Source: Gramella jeungdoensis (GTDB taxonomy: Bacteria > Bacteroidota > Bacteroidia > Flavobacteriales > Flavobacteriaceae). From it: 64,000 nucleotides of DNA. The stretch lies in NCBI RefSeq assembly GCF_023805255.1, contig NZ_JAMSCK010000001.1:372001-436000 (forward strand). Reading direction: 5' to 3'. How positions within the stretch are numbered: the stretch's first letter is position 1; each line of letters starts with the position of its first letter. Below, piece by piece: positions 17,183-26,575 of the stretch. The notes beneath the pieces were generated by a model. That model did not search any database. It had not been told where the DNA came from and worked only from the letters and a program-made list of their open reading frames with translations. Position numbers and translations under genes: made by a program.

Positions 17183-17420
17183 TTTCGAAATCTTTCGGAA
17201 AGGTTGATTTTGCGATCTTTAAAGCTTCGTCATAGTGATTTTGCATAACAAAAAGCTGTGCCTGATTAGGAACTCCTCCACCAAATCCTGCCCGAAGACC
17301 CGAATCGAAATCATTTCTTACACGCGAATGTATACTTGCCTTTTCATATAATTCCTGAAGATACTGTACATTGGTTTCAGGACCTGTATACACTCGTTTA
17401 TAACTTTCTTCTTCGCTCAT
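17175..17420 (-). CDS. DUF2007-like small protein (putative signal-transducing domain)
   Basis: An 81-residue protein with the DUF2007 pattern: a VYTGPETNVQYLQELYEKA opening, in which the family's VQ-x-LkxxLE motif is recognisable. A Gly-rich loop (SGLRAGFGGGVPNQ) and LFVMQNHYDEALKIAK, the conserved V-x2-xDxExA-like helix, follow. The fold is a ferredoxin-like alpha/beta domain of unknown biochemical role. It precedes and overlaps the 69-residue membrane protein. Family assignment rests on pattern only. Confidence 0.65.
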   Translation of the reverse strand: MSEEESYKRVYTGPETNVQYLQELYEKASIHSRVRNDFDSGLRAGFGGGVPNQAQLFVMQNHYDEALKIAKSTFPKDFENE

Positions 17421-17492
17421 ATCAATATATTATATGTCTAAATTACGAATAAGCTATAAGCTTTCAGGCTTATTTAAACTGAAATTAACGTT

Positions 17493-18218
17493 CTATGCAT
17501 TGTAAAACTTGCTGTTCCAGATCTCAGTATTGAAATTCTTGCCCATTTTGAACCCATAGAAAATGGAAAGGCCTGCAAACCATTTGAAGATAAAGAAGAA
17601 GACCATGAAGAATTCTGTAGTAGACTGTTCCGGGCTAAATAAACCGTCGGGAACCAGCAACGCAGTTAAAAAACTGGTAACCAGGAGAAGCAGCACGAAA
17701 TTTTCAAGTGTCTTGAAGGGCCACATGATCAATTTTCGCAGAGGATGAAGATCATTCCCCCATTTATGAATCAGATAATAATAATCGTTCCCAATAGGAG
17801 CAAAAAGCAGGGGGTCGTCGGCATTCTCAAGTTTAAATAAGTGGGAAGGAGCTACGATCTTAAAACCTTTAAGAGCCGTAATGTGTTGTTTTTCCAATTC
17901 CTTTATTTTTATGAGCGCTTCATAAGGAATCTCTCCTTTGAATAATTTTGAATCCAGGAATCTTAGGCGATAATTCACGCATATTCGGTAAATCTGATCC
18001 AGGTGGAAGACCTTTCCTGGATCAAGCAGATCCGGATTAAAATCGTTCCTCGCAACATTACTTCCGTGGTTAATTTCATCAAGAACCTCTTTATCCTTTT
18101 TCTCAGTATCGCGAAAGATTAACCCTACCTCTTCCAGAATATGGTCTTCGGTAATACTTTTATTTCTGACTTTAAGAAGTTGGTGTTCAATATTTGTGCG
18201 GGGAATTCTCAGCTTCAT
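17493..18218 (-). CDS. Hypothetical protein with two C-terminal membrane helices
   Basis: A 241-residue protein I do not recognise. The first 170 residues look soluble and helical, with charged stretches and a segment LLFAPIGNDYYYLIHKWGNDL. Two membrane helices follow at about 172-192 and 203-222, with a short basic tail (FKMGKNFNTEIWNSKFYNA). It therefore probably sits in the inner membrane with a large cytoplasmic N-terminal domain. Both neighbours are separated by more than 70 bases, so it is probably monocistronic. Coding is supported by length, codon usage and a sensible membrane topology. Confidence 0.75.
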   Translation of the reverse strand: MKLRIPRTNIEHQLLKVRNKSITEDHILEEVGLIFRDTEKKDKEVLDEINHGSNVARNDFNPDLLDPGKVFHLDQIYRICVNYRLRFLDSKLFKGEIPYEALIKIKELEKQHITALKGFKIVAPSHLFKLENADDPLLFAPIGNDYYYLIHKWGNDLHPLRKLIMWPFKTLENFVLLLLVTSFLTALLVPDGLFSPEQSTTEFFMVFFFIFKWFAGLSIFYGFKMGKNFNTEIWNSKFYNA

Positions 18219-18401
18219 TTTTCTTTCTCTTTAGCTACACTAAATTAGACAATTAAGCTTAGAATAACAATTGAAAAAGAGCACATTACTAACAATAGTG
18301 CAGCTAGACAGCTGTTAATTCTATGCCAATTAGCCACATTTTAAAAACCGTTTAAGTGGTTTCCTCGTTAACTTCTTAGATAATTAATTAAAACTACAAT
18401 T

Positions 18402-18968
18402 ATGAAAAATCTAAGAATTTTTACCACTTTATGTTTATTCCTTATTACGGTAAATTTGGTTATCGGGCAGAATGAAATGGCCGATACGAAAATGGTAGGA
18501 GGTGCAGAAATGTATCCCTCAAAGAATATTGTTGAAAATGCTGTAAATTCAAAAGATCACACCACTTTGGTGGCGGCTGTGAAAGCAGCTGAACTTGTGG
18601 ATGTACTTAAGAGCGACGGACCTTTTACCGTATTTGCTCCTACCAATACTGCTTTTGAAGATCTCCCAGCAGGAACGGTAGAAACACTTTTAAAAGAGGA
18701 GAATCAGAAAAAACTACAGGCTGTTCTAACCTATCATGTACTTGCCGGTGATTATGAAGCCAGTGACATTGTAAGTGCTATAAAGAAAGGGAATGGTAAG
18801 GCTAGTTTTGAAACCGTTAATGGAGGGAAAATTTCAGCCATGTTAGATGGAGATGAGGTGAAGCTGAAGGACGCCGCTGGAAATGTTGCGACTGTAACCA
18901 TTGCCGATGTTGATCAGTCTAACGGAGTTATTCATGTGATAGATTCTGTCCTTTTACCAGCTAAATAG
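18402..18968 (+). CDS. Exported fasciclin (FAS1) domain protein
   Basis: A 188-residue protein with a signal peptide (MKNLRIFTTLCLFLITVNLVIGQ) and one complete FAS1 domain (residues about 50-185). It shows the two conserved boxes: GPFTVFAPTNTAFEDLPAGT (H1 region) and NGVIHVIDSVLLP (H2 region), with YHVLAGDY between them. FAS1 domains mediate adhesion or ligand binding at the cell surface, and bacterial single-domain forms are secreted with poorly known roles. The gene stands alone in a 183-base upstream gap without a clear box, and is followed by a strong terminator. Confidence 0.93.
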   Translation: MKNLRIFTTLCLFLITVNLVIGQNEMADTKMVGGAEMYPSKNIVENAVNSKDHTTLVAAVKAAELVDVLKSDGPFTVFAPTNTAFEDLPAGTVETLLKEENQKKLQAVLTYHVLAGDYEASDIVSAIKKGNGKASFETVNGGKISAMLDGDEVKLKDAAGNVATVTIADVDQSNGVIHVIDSVLLPAK

Positions 18969-18990
18969 GAATTTTTAAACAGAATTTAAT

Positions 18991-19013
18991 AAAAGCGGCC
19001 TAAGGCCGCTTTT
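18991..19013 (+). terminator. Terminator of the fasciclin gene
   Basis: A perfect hairpin, AAAAGCGGCC and GGCCGCTTTT with a TAA loop, lies 22 bases after the stop. A second weaker 20-base palindrome followed by TTTATTT lies at 19031-19050. Confidence 0.88.
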
Positions 19014-19104
19014 TCCGTTAAATAAAAGTCAAAGTCTATTAATAGGCTTTTTATTTAGTCATATTCCGGTTATTTTGAATAAAACTGAAAATTTTTTGAA
19101 TGCT

Positions 19105-19686
19105 ATGAAATTTGTACGAACCACACTGTTAATGCTAGGTATTTCTCTTGTCTTTGTTGCATGTGGGTCCAGTGGTCCTACGGCCAAAGATGATTTGAAG
19201 AAGCTGGAGTCCTATGACTCCTATGCCTATCTTCCCAACAAGGATACTATCATTAGCAGGGATTATGATAATTATACGATTCAGGAGACCATAATAGAGA
19301 CTATCAATGCCAATATGAATGAAGAGGGGTATGTTCTGGATAAGCGGCAGCCCGATGTACTGGTATATGTTCACCCCATGTTTGATGAGGAGATCGCGGT
19401 AAATGCCAATCCTGTATATACCAATTATGCGTATTACCGACCAGGATTTTACATTGGCCCATATTATAAAGATTATATGTATGATAATTATTTTACCATA
19501 CAACGAGTTGACGGACCAAGGGTAAAACAAATCCCTTACCGTGAAAGATCTATTGTCATAGACTTTATAGATCGTAGAAGCAATGAGATACTCTGGAGAG
19601 GAACTGCCGATGAAACTATAGAGACCAGAAGATTACAGCGGGAGATCAGGCAATATATAGATGAGATATTTAAAGACTTTCCTTAG
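19105..19686 (+). CDS. DUF4136 domain lipoprotein
   Basis: About 193 residues with an SPII signal (MKFVRTTLLMLGISLVFVACGSS, lipobox FVAC). A DUF4136-type domain follows: SYDSYAYLPNKD, TIIETINANMNEEGYVLDKRQPDVLVYVHPMFDEE, a Tyr-rich insert (NYAYYRPGFYIGPYYKDYMY), and the closing GSxxIDFIDxRxxxxLWRGTA-like strand (IVIDFIDRRSNEILWRGTADE). The DUF4136 fold is found in many periplasmic lipoproteins of unknown role. The ATG at 19105 opens the lipoprotein signal; an in-frame TTG at 19075 is a poorer start. Confidence 0.82.
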   Translation: MKFVRTTLLMLGISLVFVACGSSGPTAKDDLKKLESYDSYAYLPNKDTIISRDYDNYTIQETIIETINANMNEEGYVLDKRQPDVLVYVHPMFDEEIAVNANPVYTNYAYYRPGFYIGPYYKDYMYDNYFTIQRVDGPRVKQIPYRERSIVIDFIDRRSNEILWRGTADETIETRRLQREIRQYIDEIFKDFP

Positions 19687-19705
19687 TGGTTAAGTTAGGT
19701 TGAAT

Positions 19706-19738
19706 AAAAAAACCGTGTGAAGTTCACACGGTTTTTTT
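19706..19738. terminator. Bidirectional terminator between DUF4136 gene and pheT
   Basis: Arms AACCGTGTGAA and TTCACACGGTT are flanked by A7 and T7 runs, giving a near-perfect hairpin that can stop transcription from both convergent genes. Confidence 0.9.
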
Positions 19739-19740
19739 AT

Positions 19741-22167
19741 TTATCTCAGTTCAGCTTTCAGTTCTTTTTCAAACCTGTGCTGCAGTTTCTTCATCATTTT
19801 GTCCACCTGCTTATCGGTAAGTGTTTTGTTCTCATCCTGGAAAACAAAACTAACCGCATAACTCTTTTTCCCTTCCGGCAGATTCTTTCCTTCATAAACA
19901 TCAAAAAGGTTTACTTCGGTTAAGAGTTTCTTTTCTGTTTGCCTTGCGATCTGCTCTATTTCTTCATAGGTCACCGTCTTGTCAAGAAGCAATGCGAAAT
20001 CTCTTCTCATACTAGGATATTTTGGAATAGGAGAGAAGCTGGTCTTTTGCTTTTTGGTCATTTCCAGCACTTCCTGCCAGTTAAAATCGGCGAAGATCAC
20101 CTCCTGTTCAATATCAAATCTCTTCAGAATGGATTTTTTAACTACTCCGAATTCAACCAGTTTAGCTTTCCTGGTACTAAGCTGAAGGCCTTCAGAAAAT
20201 ATATCACTTTTCGTCGCTTTGGCTTTCAGGTTATTTATCCCAAGTTTTTCGAAGATCGAATTTATCACGCCTTTCAGGTAAAAGAAATTACCATTCCCGG
20301 ATATGCTGTTCCAGCTCTCTGCCGTTCTTTCTCCAGTAATGAATAATGAAAGATGCTTATTTTCTTCTCTTCCGCTAACATAGGAATGATAGGTCTTCCC
20401 GAATTCAAAGATCTTAACATTATTCCTTTTACGGTTGATGTTATAACTCAAAGTTTCAAGGCCAGAGAATAACATGCTTTGGCGTAAAACTGCCAGGTCC
20501 TGGCTAAGCGGATTCAGCATTTCCACCTGGTATTCGTCTTTCTGTTCCTCACTAAGTTTATTGTATTCTGCTGAAGTAAGTGAGTTGGCCATGGTTTCAT
20601 AAAAGCCCTGGCCTATTAGCTGGGTAGCAATCAGGTTCTGAACTTTATAATCTTCAAATTTTGAAGAATTGGCTACCGAAAGACTAAGCTTATCACCAAA
20701 CTTAATATTGTTATACCCATAAACTCTAAGGATCTCTTCGATCACATCCGATTCACGCTGAACATCCACACGATATGAAGGAATGGTAAGTCCCATTCCG
20801 GTTTCAGTTACATTGTTCACCCTGATCTCCAGAGAAGCAAGTATGGATTTTATGGTCTCCTGTTGCAGGTTTTCACCTATAAGTTTATTTACTTTTTCAA
20901 AGGTGAGGAATACCTGAAAATCTTCAATTTTTTTGAAATACAGGTCATCTATATCACTGGTGATCTCTGCACCTGATATCTCCTTTATAAGTAAAGCCGC
21001 ACGTTTGAGGGCGTACTCTACCGAATTCGGGTCTATTCCTCTCTCAAACCTGAAGGAAGCATCGGTATTAAGTGCGTGTCTCTTAGCTGTTTTTCTAACA
21101 CTCACCGGATTAAAATAAGCGCTTTCAAGGAATACCTGCGTGGTACTTTCGGTAACTCCGCTGCTTATTCCACCAAAGACTCCTGCGATACATAATGGCT
21201 TTTCTGCATCACATATCATAAGGTCTTCTTCATGAAGTTCTCTTTCCACTTCATCCAGGGTGGTAAATTTAGTGCCAGCCTTTAAGGTTTTTACATTTAT
21301 TTCGTTACCCGCAATTTTACCGGCATCGAAGGCGTGAAGCGGCTGCCCTAACTCATGCATCACATAGTTAGTGGCGTCCACTATATTGTTTTTAGGTGTA
21401 ATTCCTATAGCTTTTAACCTGTTTTTAAGCCATTTTGGAGATTCACCAACTTTAACGTCAGAGAGAGTGACTCCACAATAACGGGGAGCGAGGTCTGAAT
21501 CTTCCACTTTTATCTGGATCTTGAGGCTTCGACTATCCACATGGAAGCTGCTCACCGATGGGGTGATAAGTTCCAGGTGCTGACCTTTTTGCTGGTATCC
21601 GGCCTTTAGATCCCTTGCCACACCCCAGTGGCTCATAGCATCGGCGCGGTTAGGAGTAAGTCCTATCTCAAAAACTTCATCGTTCTCTACCTCAAAAATA
21701 TCCGCTACCGGAGTACCGGGAACCAGTTCATTATCCATCACCATAATACCTTCATGGCTTTGCCCCAGGCCGAGTTCTTTTTCCGAACAAATCATTCCAT
21801 AGCTGACCTCTCCACGAATTTTTCCTTTCTTTATTTCCCAGGATTCGCCGGTTTCATCGTATAGTACAGTTCCTATAGTTGCGACGGGAACCTTTTGTCC
21901 TGCCCCTATATTTGGAGCTCCGCATACTATTTGTACTTCTTCACCATTACCAATATTCACCTTGGTGAGTTGTAGTTTGTCAGCATTAGGATGCTTATCG
22001 CAACTTAACACATGGCCTACTACCACACCTTTAAGACCACCTTTGATGCTTTGAAAGTTCGTGATACCTTCTATCTCAAGTCCAAGGTCTGTGAGTAACT
22101 CTCCGGTTTTGTCGGCGTTTTCGGGTAATTTGATAAACTGTTTCAGCCAGTTATATGAAATCTTCAT
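19741..22167 (-). CDS. pheT: Phenylalanine--tRNA ligase beta subunit
   Basis: An 808-residue class II synthetase subunit of normal length. It has an N-terminal tRNA-binding OB domain (VVGHVLSCDKHPNADKLQLT, residues about 48-150) and B3/B4 editing domains (TPNRADAMSHWGVARDL, NIVDATNYVMHELGQPLHAFD). B5 (TIPSYRVDVQRESDVIEEI), a catalytic-like core, and a C-terminal ferredoxin-like anticodon-binding domain (YPSMRRDFALLLD to the end) follow. With PheS it charges tRNA-Phe. No pheS is in this window, so the subunits are encoded apart, as is common in Bacteroidota. It starts at ATG 20 bases after a TATCTTTG box. Confidence 0.97.
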   Translation of the reverse strand: MKISYNWLKQFIKLPENADKTGELLTDLGLEIEGITNFQSIKGGLKGVVVGHVLSCDKHPNADKLQLTKVNIGNGEEVQIVCGAPNIGAGQKVPVATIGTVLYDETGESWEIKKGKIRGEVSYGMICSEKELGLGQSHEGIMVMDNELVPGTPVADIFEVENDEVFEIGLTPNRADAMSHWGVARDLKAGYQQKGQHLELITPSVSSFHVDSRSLKIQIKVEDSDLAPRYCGVTLSDVKVGESPKWLKNRLKAIGITPKNNIVDATNYVMHELGQPLHAFDAGKIAGNEINVKTLKAGTKFTTLDEVERELHEEDLMICDAEKPLCIAGVFGGISSGVTESTTQVFLESAYFNPVSVRKTAKRHALNTDASFRFERGIDPNSVEYALKRAALLIKEISGAEITSDIDDLYFKKIEDFQVFLTFEKVNKLIGENLQQETIKSILASLEIRVNNVTETGMGLTIPSYRVDVQRESDVIEEILRVYGYNNIKFGDKLSLSVANSSKFEDYKVQNLIATQLIGQGFYETMANSLTSAEYNKLSEEQKDEYQVEMLNPLSQDLAVLRQSMLFSGLETLSYNINRKRNNVKIFEFGKTYHSYVSGREENKHLSLFITGERTAESWNSISGNGNFFYLKGVINSIFEKLGINNLKAKATKSDIFSEGLQLSTRKAKLVEFGVVKKSILKRFDIEQEVIFADFNWQEVLEMTKKQKTSFSPIPKYPSMRRDFALLLDKTVTYEEIEQIARQTEKKLLTEVNLFDVYEGKNLPEGKKSYAVSFVFQDENKTLTDKQVDKMMKKLQHRFEKELKAELR

Positions 22168-22187
22168 GAATATTCTTTTTCAGGCTG

Positions 22188-22195
22188 CAAAGATA
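22188..22195 (-). promoter_or_regulatory. Candidate -7 box of pheT
   Basis: On the minus strand TATCTTTG, followed by CAG, matches TAnnTTTG and lies 20 bases upstream of the pheT ATG. No clear -33 TTTG is seen. Confidence 0.5.
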
Positions 22196-22249
22196 GTATT
22201 ACCAATTTTTTTAGCATAATTATAAGCCAACTTTGAAAAGTATAATTAT

Positions 22250-22276
22250 AAAAAAAGGGAAGTAAATTTACTTCCC
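22250..22276 (-). terminator. Terminator of the TPR-protein gene
   Basis: On the minus strand the 20-base palindrome with arms GGGAAGTAAA and TTTACTTCCC is followed directly by seven T residues, 25 bases after the stop of the TPR gene. Confidence 0.85.
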
Positions 22277-22301
22277 TCTCAGATTTTTGATTCAAGATAT
22301 A

Positions 22302-23207
22302 TCAGTTCTGCTTTTTAAACTCCATGTGAGCAACGGGATTTTTGGCTTCACTGTTAGTAAGGTCATGAATATCCCAGGCGATCTCACCCGATTTTCTGTT
22401 AAGAATGTGCTTCACCTTTCTTTTTTCTCCATTCTCTTCATATTTCTCTATCATGACAATTTCAGTGGGAGTCGATTTTTCTATCTTCATCGTTGAAGGC
22501 TCTATTCCTGTAAGGGAATTTCCGATCCAAACCATATCATATTCTTCATCTACAGCGTCATAAGTCAAAATCCTGGTGCCTATATAATCGCCAGATTTGC
22601 TATGTAAAGTTCCGGTTAGAACAGTTTTATCTTCATTTGTAGTAAATACAACATTTCCTTCATTTCTCAGGAATTTTTCCCCATTCTCAAATCCATAATT
22701 CTTATTAGACCATTTTCCTTCAAGGAACTGGAGTTCGGTGCCTGCACCTTCCAGCTTGGCCAGTTTGGTCTTGGAAGCCTCCAGCATTTGAGCTTTTTCT
22801 TCAAGATCCTCCATAGTGGCTGAAAGATCTATCGCCTTTTTGTAATTTTTTTTGGCTTTTGCTTCATCTCCTTTTTCCATCAATAGGTCAGCATAAGAGT
22901 CATATGGATTAGCCTCGTTGGGATATTCATCTATCTGGGCTAAAAAGACCTTTTCAGCAGCTTCCAGATCTCCTTCACTCATCAGCCTGTATCCCAGAAC
23001 ATTCAGAGGTTCCGAAAGGAATGTGTATTCGTTGCCTTTTACCGGATTCTTATCATAATTTTTAAGGGTCTTGTCTATCCCGTTTTTTTTGTAATCCTGG
23101 TAAAGTTTCTCTGTTACATTTTCAGTTGTTTGCTGTGCAAAGGCAAAACTCATGCTAAAAAGGAGCATTAAGCTCATAACTAATTTTGTGATACTTTTCA
23201 TTCTCAT
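22302..23207 (-). CDS. Exported TPR-containing protein
   Basis: A 301-residue protein with a signal peptide (MKSITKLVMSLMLLFSMSFAFAQ). A helical TPR-like region follows (residues about 60-140: GYRLMSEGDLEAAEKVFLAQ and DSYADLLMEKGDEAKAKKNY repeat the TPR pattern). A C-terminal beta-rich domain of about 130 residues (FLEGKWSNKNYGFENG, TGTLHSKSGDYIGTRILTYD) resembles the lipocalin-like domains that assess small ligands. This arrangement occurs in periplasmic proteins of Flavobacteriia with no assigned role. An ATG two codons earlier is possible. It is monocistronic with its own terminator. Confidence 0.8.
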   Translation of the reverse strand: MRMKSITKLVMSLMLLFSMSFAFAQQTTENVTEKLYQDYKKNGIDKTLKNYDKNPVKGNEYTFLSEPLNVLGYRLMSEGDLEAAEKVFLAQIDEYPNEANPYDSYADLLMEKGDEAKAKKNYKKAIDLSATMEDLEEKAQMLEASKTKLAKLEGAGTELQFLEGKWSNKNYGFENGEKFLRNEGNVVFTTNEDKTVLTGTLHSKSGDYIGTRILTYDAVDEEYDMVWIGNSLTGIEPSTMKIEKSTPTEIVMIEKYEENGEKRKVKHILNRKSGEIAWDIHDLTNSEAKNPVAHMEFKKQN

Positions 23208-23382
23208 AATCCTGAATTTTTATGGTTTAAATAATTAATTGAACTCAAAAATCCGGGGGCTCGGAAAAGCAAAAGCGGGGAGGGAGAGTAGGGGGTATGA
23301 ATATCTGAAAACTTTAAAACATTTGGTTTTCAGTATTTTAAAGATAATGAAAAATGTTTTAAAGATTAGCTCCGGAAATAAA

Positions 23383-23402
23383 AAAAGGGCCGGAGCCCTT
23401 TT
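23383..23402 (-). terminator. Terminator of the orphan lipoprotein gene
   Basis: Arms AAAAGGGC and GCCCTTTT with loop CGGA, followed on the minus strand by TTATTT, 25 bases downstream of the gene's stop. Confidence 0.78.
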
Positions 23403-23426
23403 CTAGATATGAATTTTATGAGTTGT

Positions 23427-24212
23427 TTAATCTTCGCAGCTTTGAGTAATATTAGGTGTTAACTCATTCTTTTTAGAAACGTCATTAACTTTAAAATCGG
23501 TCCATACATTGTTATTTGGAGTGCTACCATTACAGTCTTTTTCCAGACTCACGGTCCACCAATATGTTTCACAGGCCTCTAAATCTAAAAAAGCATGTTC
23601 GGTTTGTCCGGCTGTAGACCATTCTGTTGTAACACTGCTTTCACCCCACAAAGAAACTACAGATTGAGCCAAAGTGAATATTATTTCAGCATTTTCCATG
23701 TCTTCAGCAGGCACATAGGTAAAGGTGTAACTCCCATCATTATTATCCATATAGCTAAAGCTTTCTTCACATTCAGAGCAATCAAGTACTTCCGCCTGGA
23801 CATCAGTATGACCTCCAGAACCTATAAAATACCGAAGATCATAAGTGTTAGCTTCATCAAAGGTATAAAAGAAGCAGGCTTGAGTATTTTCAGAGGTGTG
23901 AAATATTTGTTCGTAATACTCGTAATCTTCAGGCTCAATCTCTTCAGTTTCAGGATCATCACCATATTTTAGCAATTGTACCTGAACATTGGTAGTTTTT
24001 GGATTTCCATTTCCTATTGTAGCTTGTGGAAAATTTAAACAAAACTCCGCCTCTTCTCCTGCGCAGAGATCACCAAAAACCAAAGATTCTTCTACATTCT
24101 GTACGGTTGGTCTTGCGTCAGCAGTAATAAGTTCTTCATTTGAATCATATGATTCTACGCTACATCCTGAAAATCCTAAAATTAGGACGATCAGGTAAAT
24201 TATTTTTTTCAT
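23427..24212 (-). CDS. Orphan exported lipoprotein, unknown function
   Basis: A 261-residue protein with an SPII signal (MKKIIYLIVLILGFSGCSVE). The mature part is acidic and unusually Cys-rich for this genome (Cys in GDLCAGEEAEFCLNF, QACFFY, LDCSECEES, EACETYWW, EKDCN and TQSCED), suggesting disulphides outside the cytoplasm. Strand-turn patterns such as NNDGSYTFTYVPAEDMENAEI hint at Ig/FN3-like beta sandwiches. I recognise no named family. It stands alone, with 137 bases upstream and a terminator downstream. Surface-exposed or periplasmic location is inferred from the signal. Confidence 0.75.
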   Translation of the reverse strand: MKKIIYLIVLILGFSGCSVESYDSNEELITADARPTVQNVEESLVFGDLCAGEEAEFCLNFPQATIGNGNPKTTNVQVQLLKYGDDPETEEIEPEDYEYYEQIFHTSENTQACFFYTFDEANTYDLRYFIGSGGHTDVQAEVLDCSECEESFSYMDNNDGSYTFTYVPAEDMENAEIIFTLAQSVVSLWGESSVTTEWSTAGQTEHAFLDLEACETYWWTVSLEKDCNGSTPNNNVWTDFKVNDVSKKNELTPNITQSCED

Positions 24213-24349
24213 AATCGGTTAGTATTTAAAAAATTAGGACTATGAATGTACAGAAATGGGGGATATCCCTTATTTTTTGTTCCAACTTTTCGATGTACGA
24301 AGAGAAAACATCGTTGTAGGACTTAGATTACTGGTTTTTAGAGGCTTGT

Positions 24350-26446
24350 CTAGCTGATATAATTCCAGATAGTATTGTTCTTTACAAGGCGGGAATAGGC
24401 ATTTTTGATCATCAGGTTCTTCTCCATTGAAAGGTTTGGATCCTCTTTCAGAATCTTTGACGCGTAAAATCTGGCCGATTTAAGGATAGAATTGTCTTTC
24501 ACAATATCTGCGATCTTCAGGTTAAGAACACCGCTTTGCTGAGTTCCCATAAGATCACCGGGTCCTCTTAATTTAAGGTCTACTTCAGCGATCTCAAAGC
24601 CATCATTGGTTGAGGTCATGGTTTCAAGCCTGGTCTTACTGTCTGAAGAAAGTTTGTGACCGGTCATAAGGATGCAATAGCTCTGATCTGCACCTCGACC
24701 AACCCTGCCTCTTAACTGGTGCAGTTGGGAAAGGCCAAATCTTTCGGCACTCTCAATAATCATTACACTGGCATTAGGCACATTTACTCCCACCTCAATA
24801 ACGGTTGTAGCTACCATGATCTGGGTCTCGGTGCGTACAAACCTATCCATTTCATAATCCTTATCTGCAGGTTTCATCTGTCCGTGAACAATGGATATCT
24901 GAAAATCCGGGAATTCCCGGGCGATACTTTCGTAACCGTCCATCAGGTCTTTGTAGTCCATTTTTTCCGATTCCTGGATAAGAGGATAAACTATATAGAC
25001 CTGTCTTCCTTTTTGAATTTCCTCCCTGATGAACCTGAATACCTTTAAGCGGTTACTGTCAAATCTATGGACCGTTTTAACCGGTTTTCTACCTGGCGGC
25101 AGTTCATCTATTACCGAAATATCAAGGTCACCATACAGGCTCATGGCCAGCGTTCTTGGAATAGGAGTCGCGGTCATCACCAGAATATGCGGGGGGATCT
25201 CATTCTTTTTCCAGAGTTTCGCGCGCTGGGCTACCCCAAATCTGTGTTGTTCATCAATGATCGCAAGCCCGAGGTTTTGAAATTTCACTTTATCCTCTAG
25301 CAAAGCGTGAGTGCCAATAAGAATATGGATCTGGCCATTTTCAAGTTCTTCGTGGATCTCTTTTCTTTCGGAAGTTTTCGTTGAACCTGTTAAGAGTCGA
25401 ATATTAACATCAAGTTCCTGGCAAAGCTCCTTCAGTCCGTTGTAATGCTGTACTGAAAGAATTTCTGTGGGAGCCATGAGGCAAGCCTGGAATCCATTGT
25501 CCAGGGCTATGAACATAGACATTAATGCGACTATGGTCTTCCCTGAGCCTACATCCCCCTGGAGAAGTCGGTTCATTTGTGCGCCACTTCCCATATCGCT
25601 CCTTATCTCCTTGATCACTTTTTTCTGAGCATTCGTCAGGTTAAATGGCAAATGATCGTGAAAGAAATTATTGAAATTTTCGCCGATCCTGTCAAAATTG
25701 AAACCTTTGATCTTCTGTTTATGAAGCATATTCCTTCTTAACAGCTGTAGCTGAATGAAGAAAAGTTCTTCAAATTTGAGTCGGAATTGAGCTTTAGCCA
25801 GCATCTCCTGGCTTTTCGGAAAATGAATGTTGAAAAGTGCTTCCGATTTCGGGATCAGCTTGAGCTCATTTATCAGTTCGTTGTTGAGGCTTTCAATGAA
25901 CTTTAACCCGGTTTGCTGGAGCAATTCCTGCATCAGCTTCATGATCACGCGGTTGGTGATCCCTTTTTTTACCAGCATTTCGGTAGACGGGTATACGGGC
26001 TGCATGGCGGTGCGCAGATTCTTTTTGTAATCTGCTACCAGCTCCATCTCGGGATGCGGCATGCTGAACATTCCATTGAACCAATTGGTCTTTCCAAAGA
26101 CCACATATTGTGTGTTTAGTTTCAGATTTTCCCTGATCCATTTATGTCCCCGAAACCAGACCAGTTCCATTCTTCCGGTGTCGTCTACAAAATCGGCCAC
26201 AAGCCGCTTTCCACGTTTTTGCTCCACCGTTTTAATATGCACTATCTTGCCAACTACCTGGACTTCGGAAGAATTTCTTTGAAGTTGGGATATTTTGTAA
26301 AATGCGGTTTTATCAATGTATCGATTGGGAAAAAAATTGACAAGATCCCGGTAAGTTGCAATTTTGAGCTCTTTTTTGAGCAGCTCGGCCCGGTTGGGAC
26401 CAACGCCTTTCAAATACTCAATAGGGGTTTGCAACAGATTCTGCAT
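24350..26446 (-). CDS. recG: ATP-dependent DNA helicase RecG
   Basis: About 698 residues, the normal RecG length. The N-terminal wedge/OB domain (LKGVGPNRAELLKKEL, then VQVVGKIVHIKTVEQKRGKR) binds branched DNA. The superfamily 2 helicase core follows: Walker A LLQGDVGSGKTIVAL, motif II AIIDEQHRFG, motif III VMTATPIPRTLA, and the RecG-specific region ending QLHQLRGRVGRG. It remodels stalled forks and Holliday junctions. I place the start at the second of two adjacent ATGs (MQNLLQTPIEYLKG), which matches the usual N-terminus; a further upstream frame to 26476 is unlikely. Confidence 0.97.
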   Translation of the reverse strand: MQNLLQTPIEYLKGVGPNRAELLKKELKIATYRDLVNFFPNRYIDKTAFYKISQLQRNSSEVQVVGKIVHIKTVEQKRGKRLVADFVDDTGRMELVWFRGHKWIRENLKLNTQYVVFGKTNWFNGMFSMPHPEMELVADYKKNLRTAMQPVYPSTEMLVKKGITNRVIMKLMQELLQQTGLKFIESLNNELINELKLIPKSEALFNIHFPKSQEMLAKAQFRLKFEELFFIQLQLLRRNMLHKQKIKGFNFDRIGENFNNFFHDHLPFNLTNAQKKVIKEIRSDMGSGAQMNRLLQGDVGSGKTIVALMSMFIALDNGFQACLMAPTEILSVQHYNGLKELCQELDVNIRLLTGSTKTSERKEIHEELENGQIHILIGTHALLEDKVKFQNLGLAIIDEQHRFGVAQRAKLWKKNEIPPHILVMTATPIPRTLAMSLYGDLDISVIDELPPGRKPVKTVHRFDSNRLKVFRFIREEIQKGRQVYIVYPLIQESEKMDYKDLMDGYESIAREFPDFQISIVHGQMKPADKDYEMDRFVRTETQIMVATTVIEVGVNVPNASVMIIESAERFGLSQLHQLRGRVGRGADQSYCILMTGHKLSSDSKTRLETMTSTNDGFEIAEVDLKLRGPGDLMGTQQSGVLNLKIADIVKDNSILKSARFYASKILKEDPNLSMEKNLMIKNAYSRLVKNNTIWNYIS

Positions 26447-26575
26447 CATAAAAACGAAGATATTAAAACCGATCAATTTCTTTAGCGTCCATTTTAAGAA
26501 TAGTTGTTTAAGCTATAAAATTTATGGATTGAAGCACCTATTTTGTAATTTGCAGAAGTTATTCTTCAGGATTAC

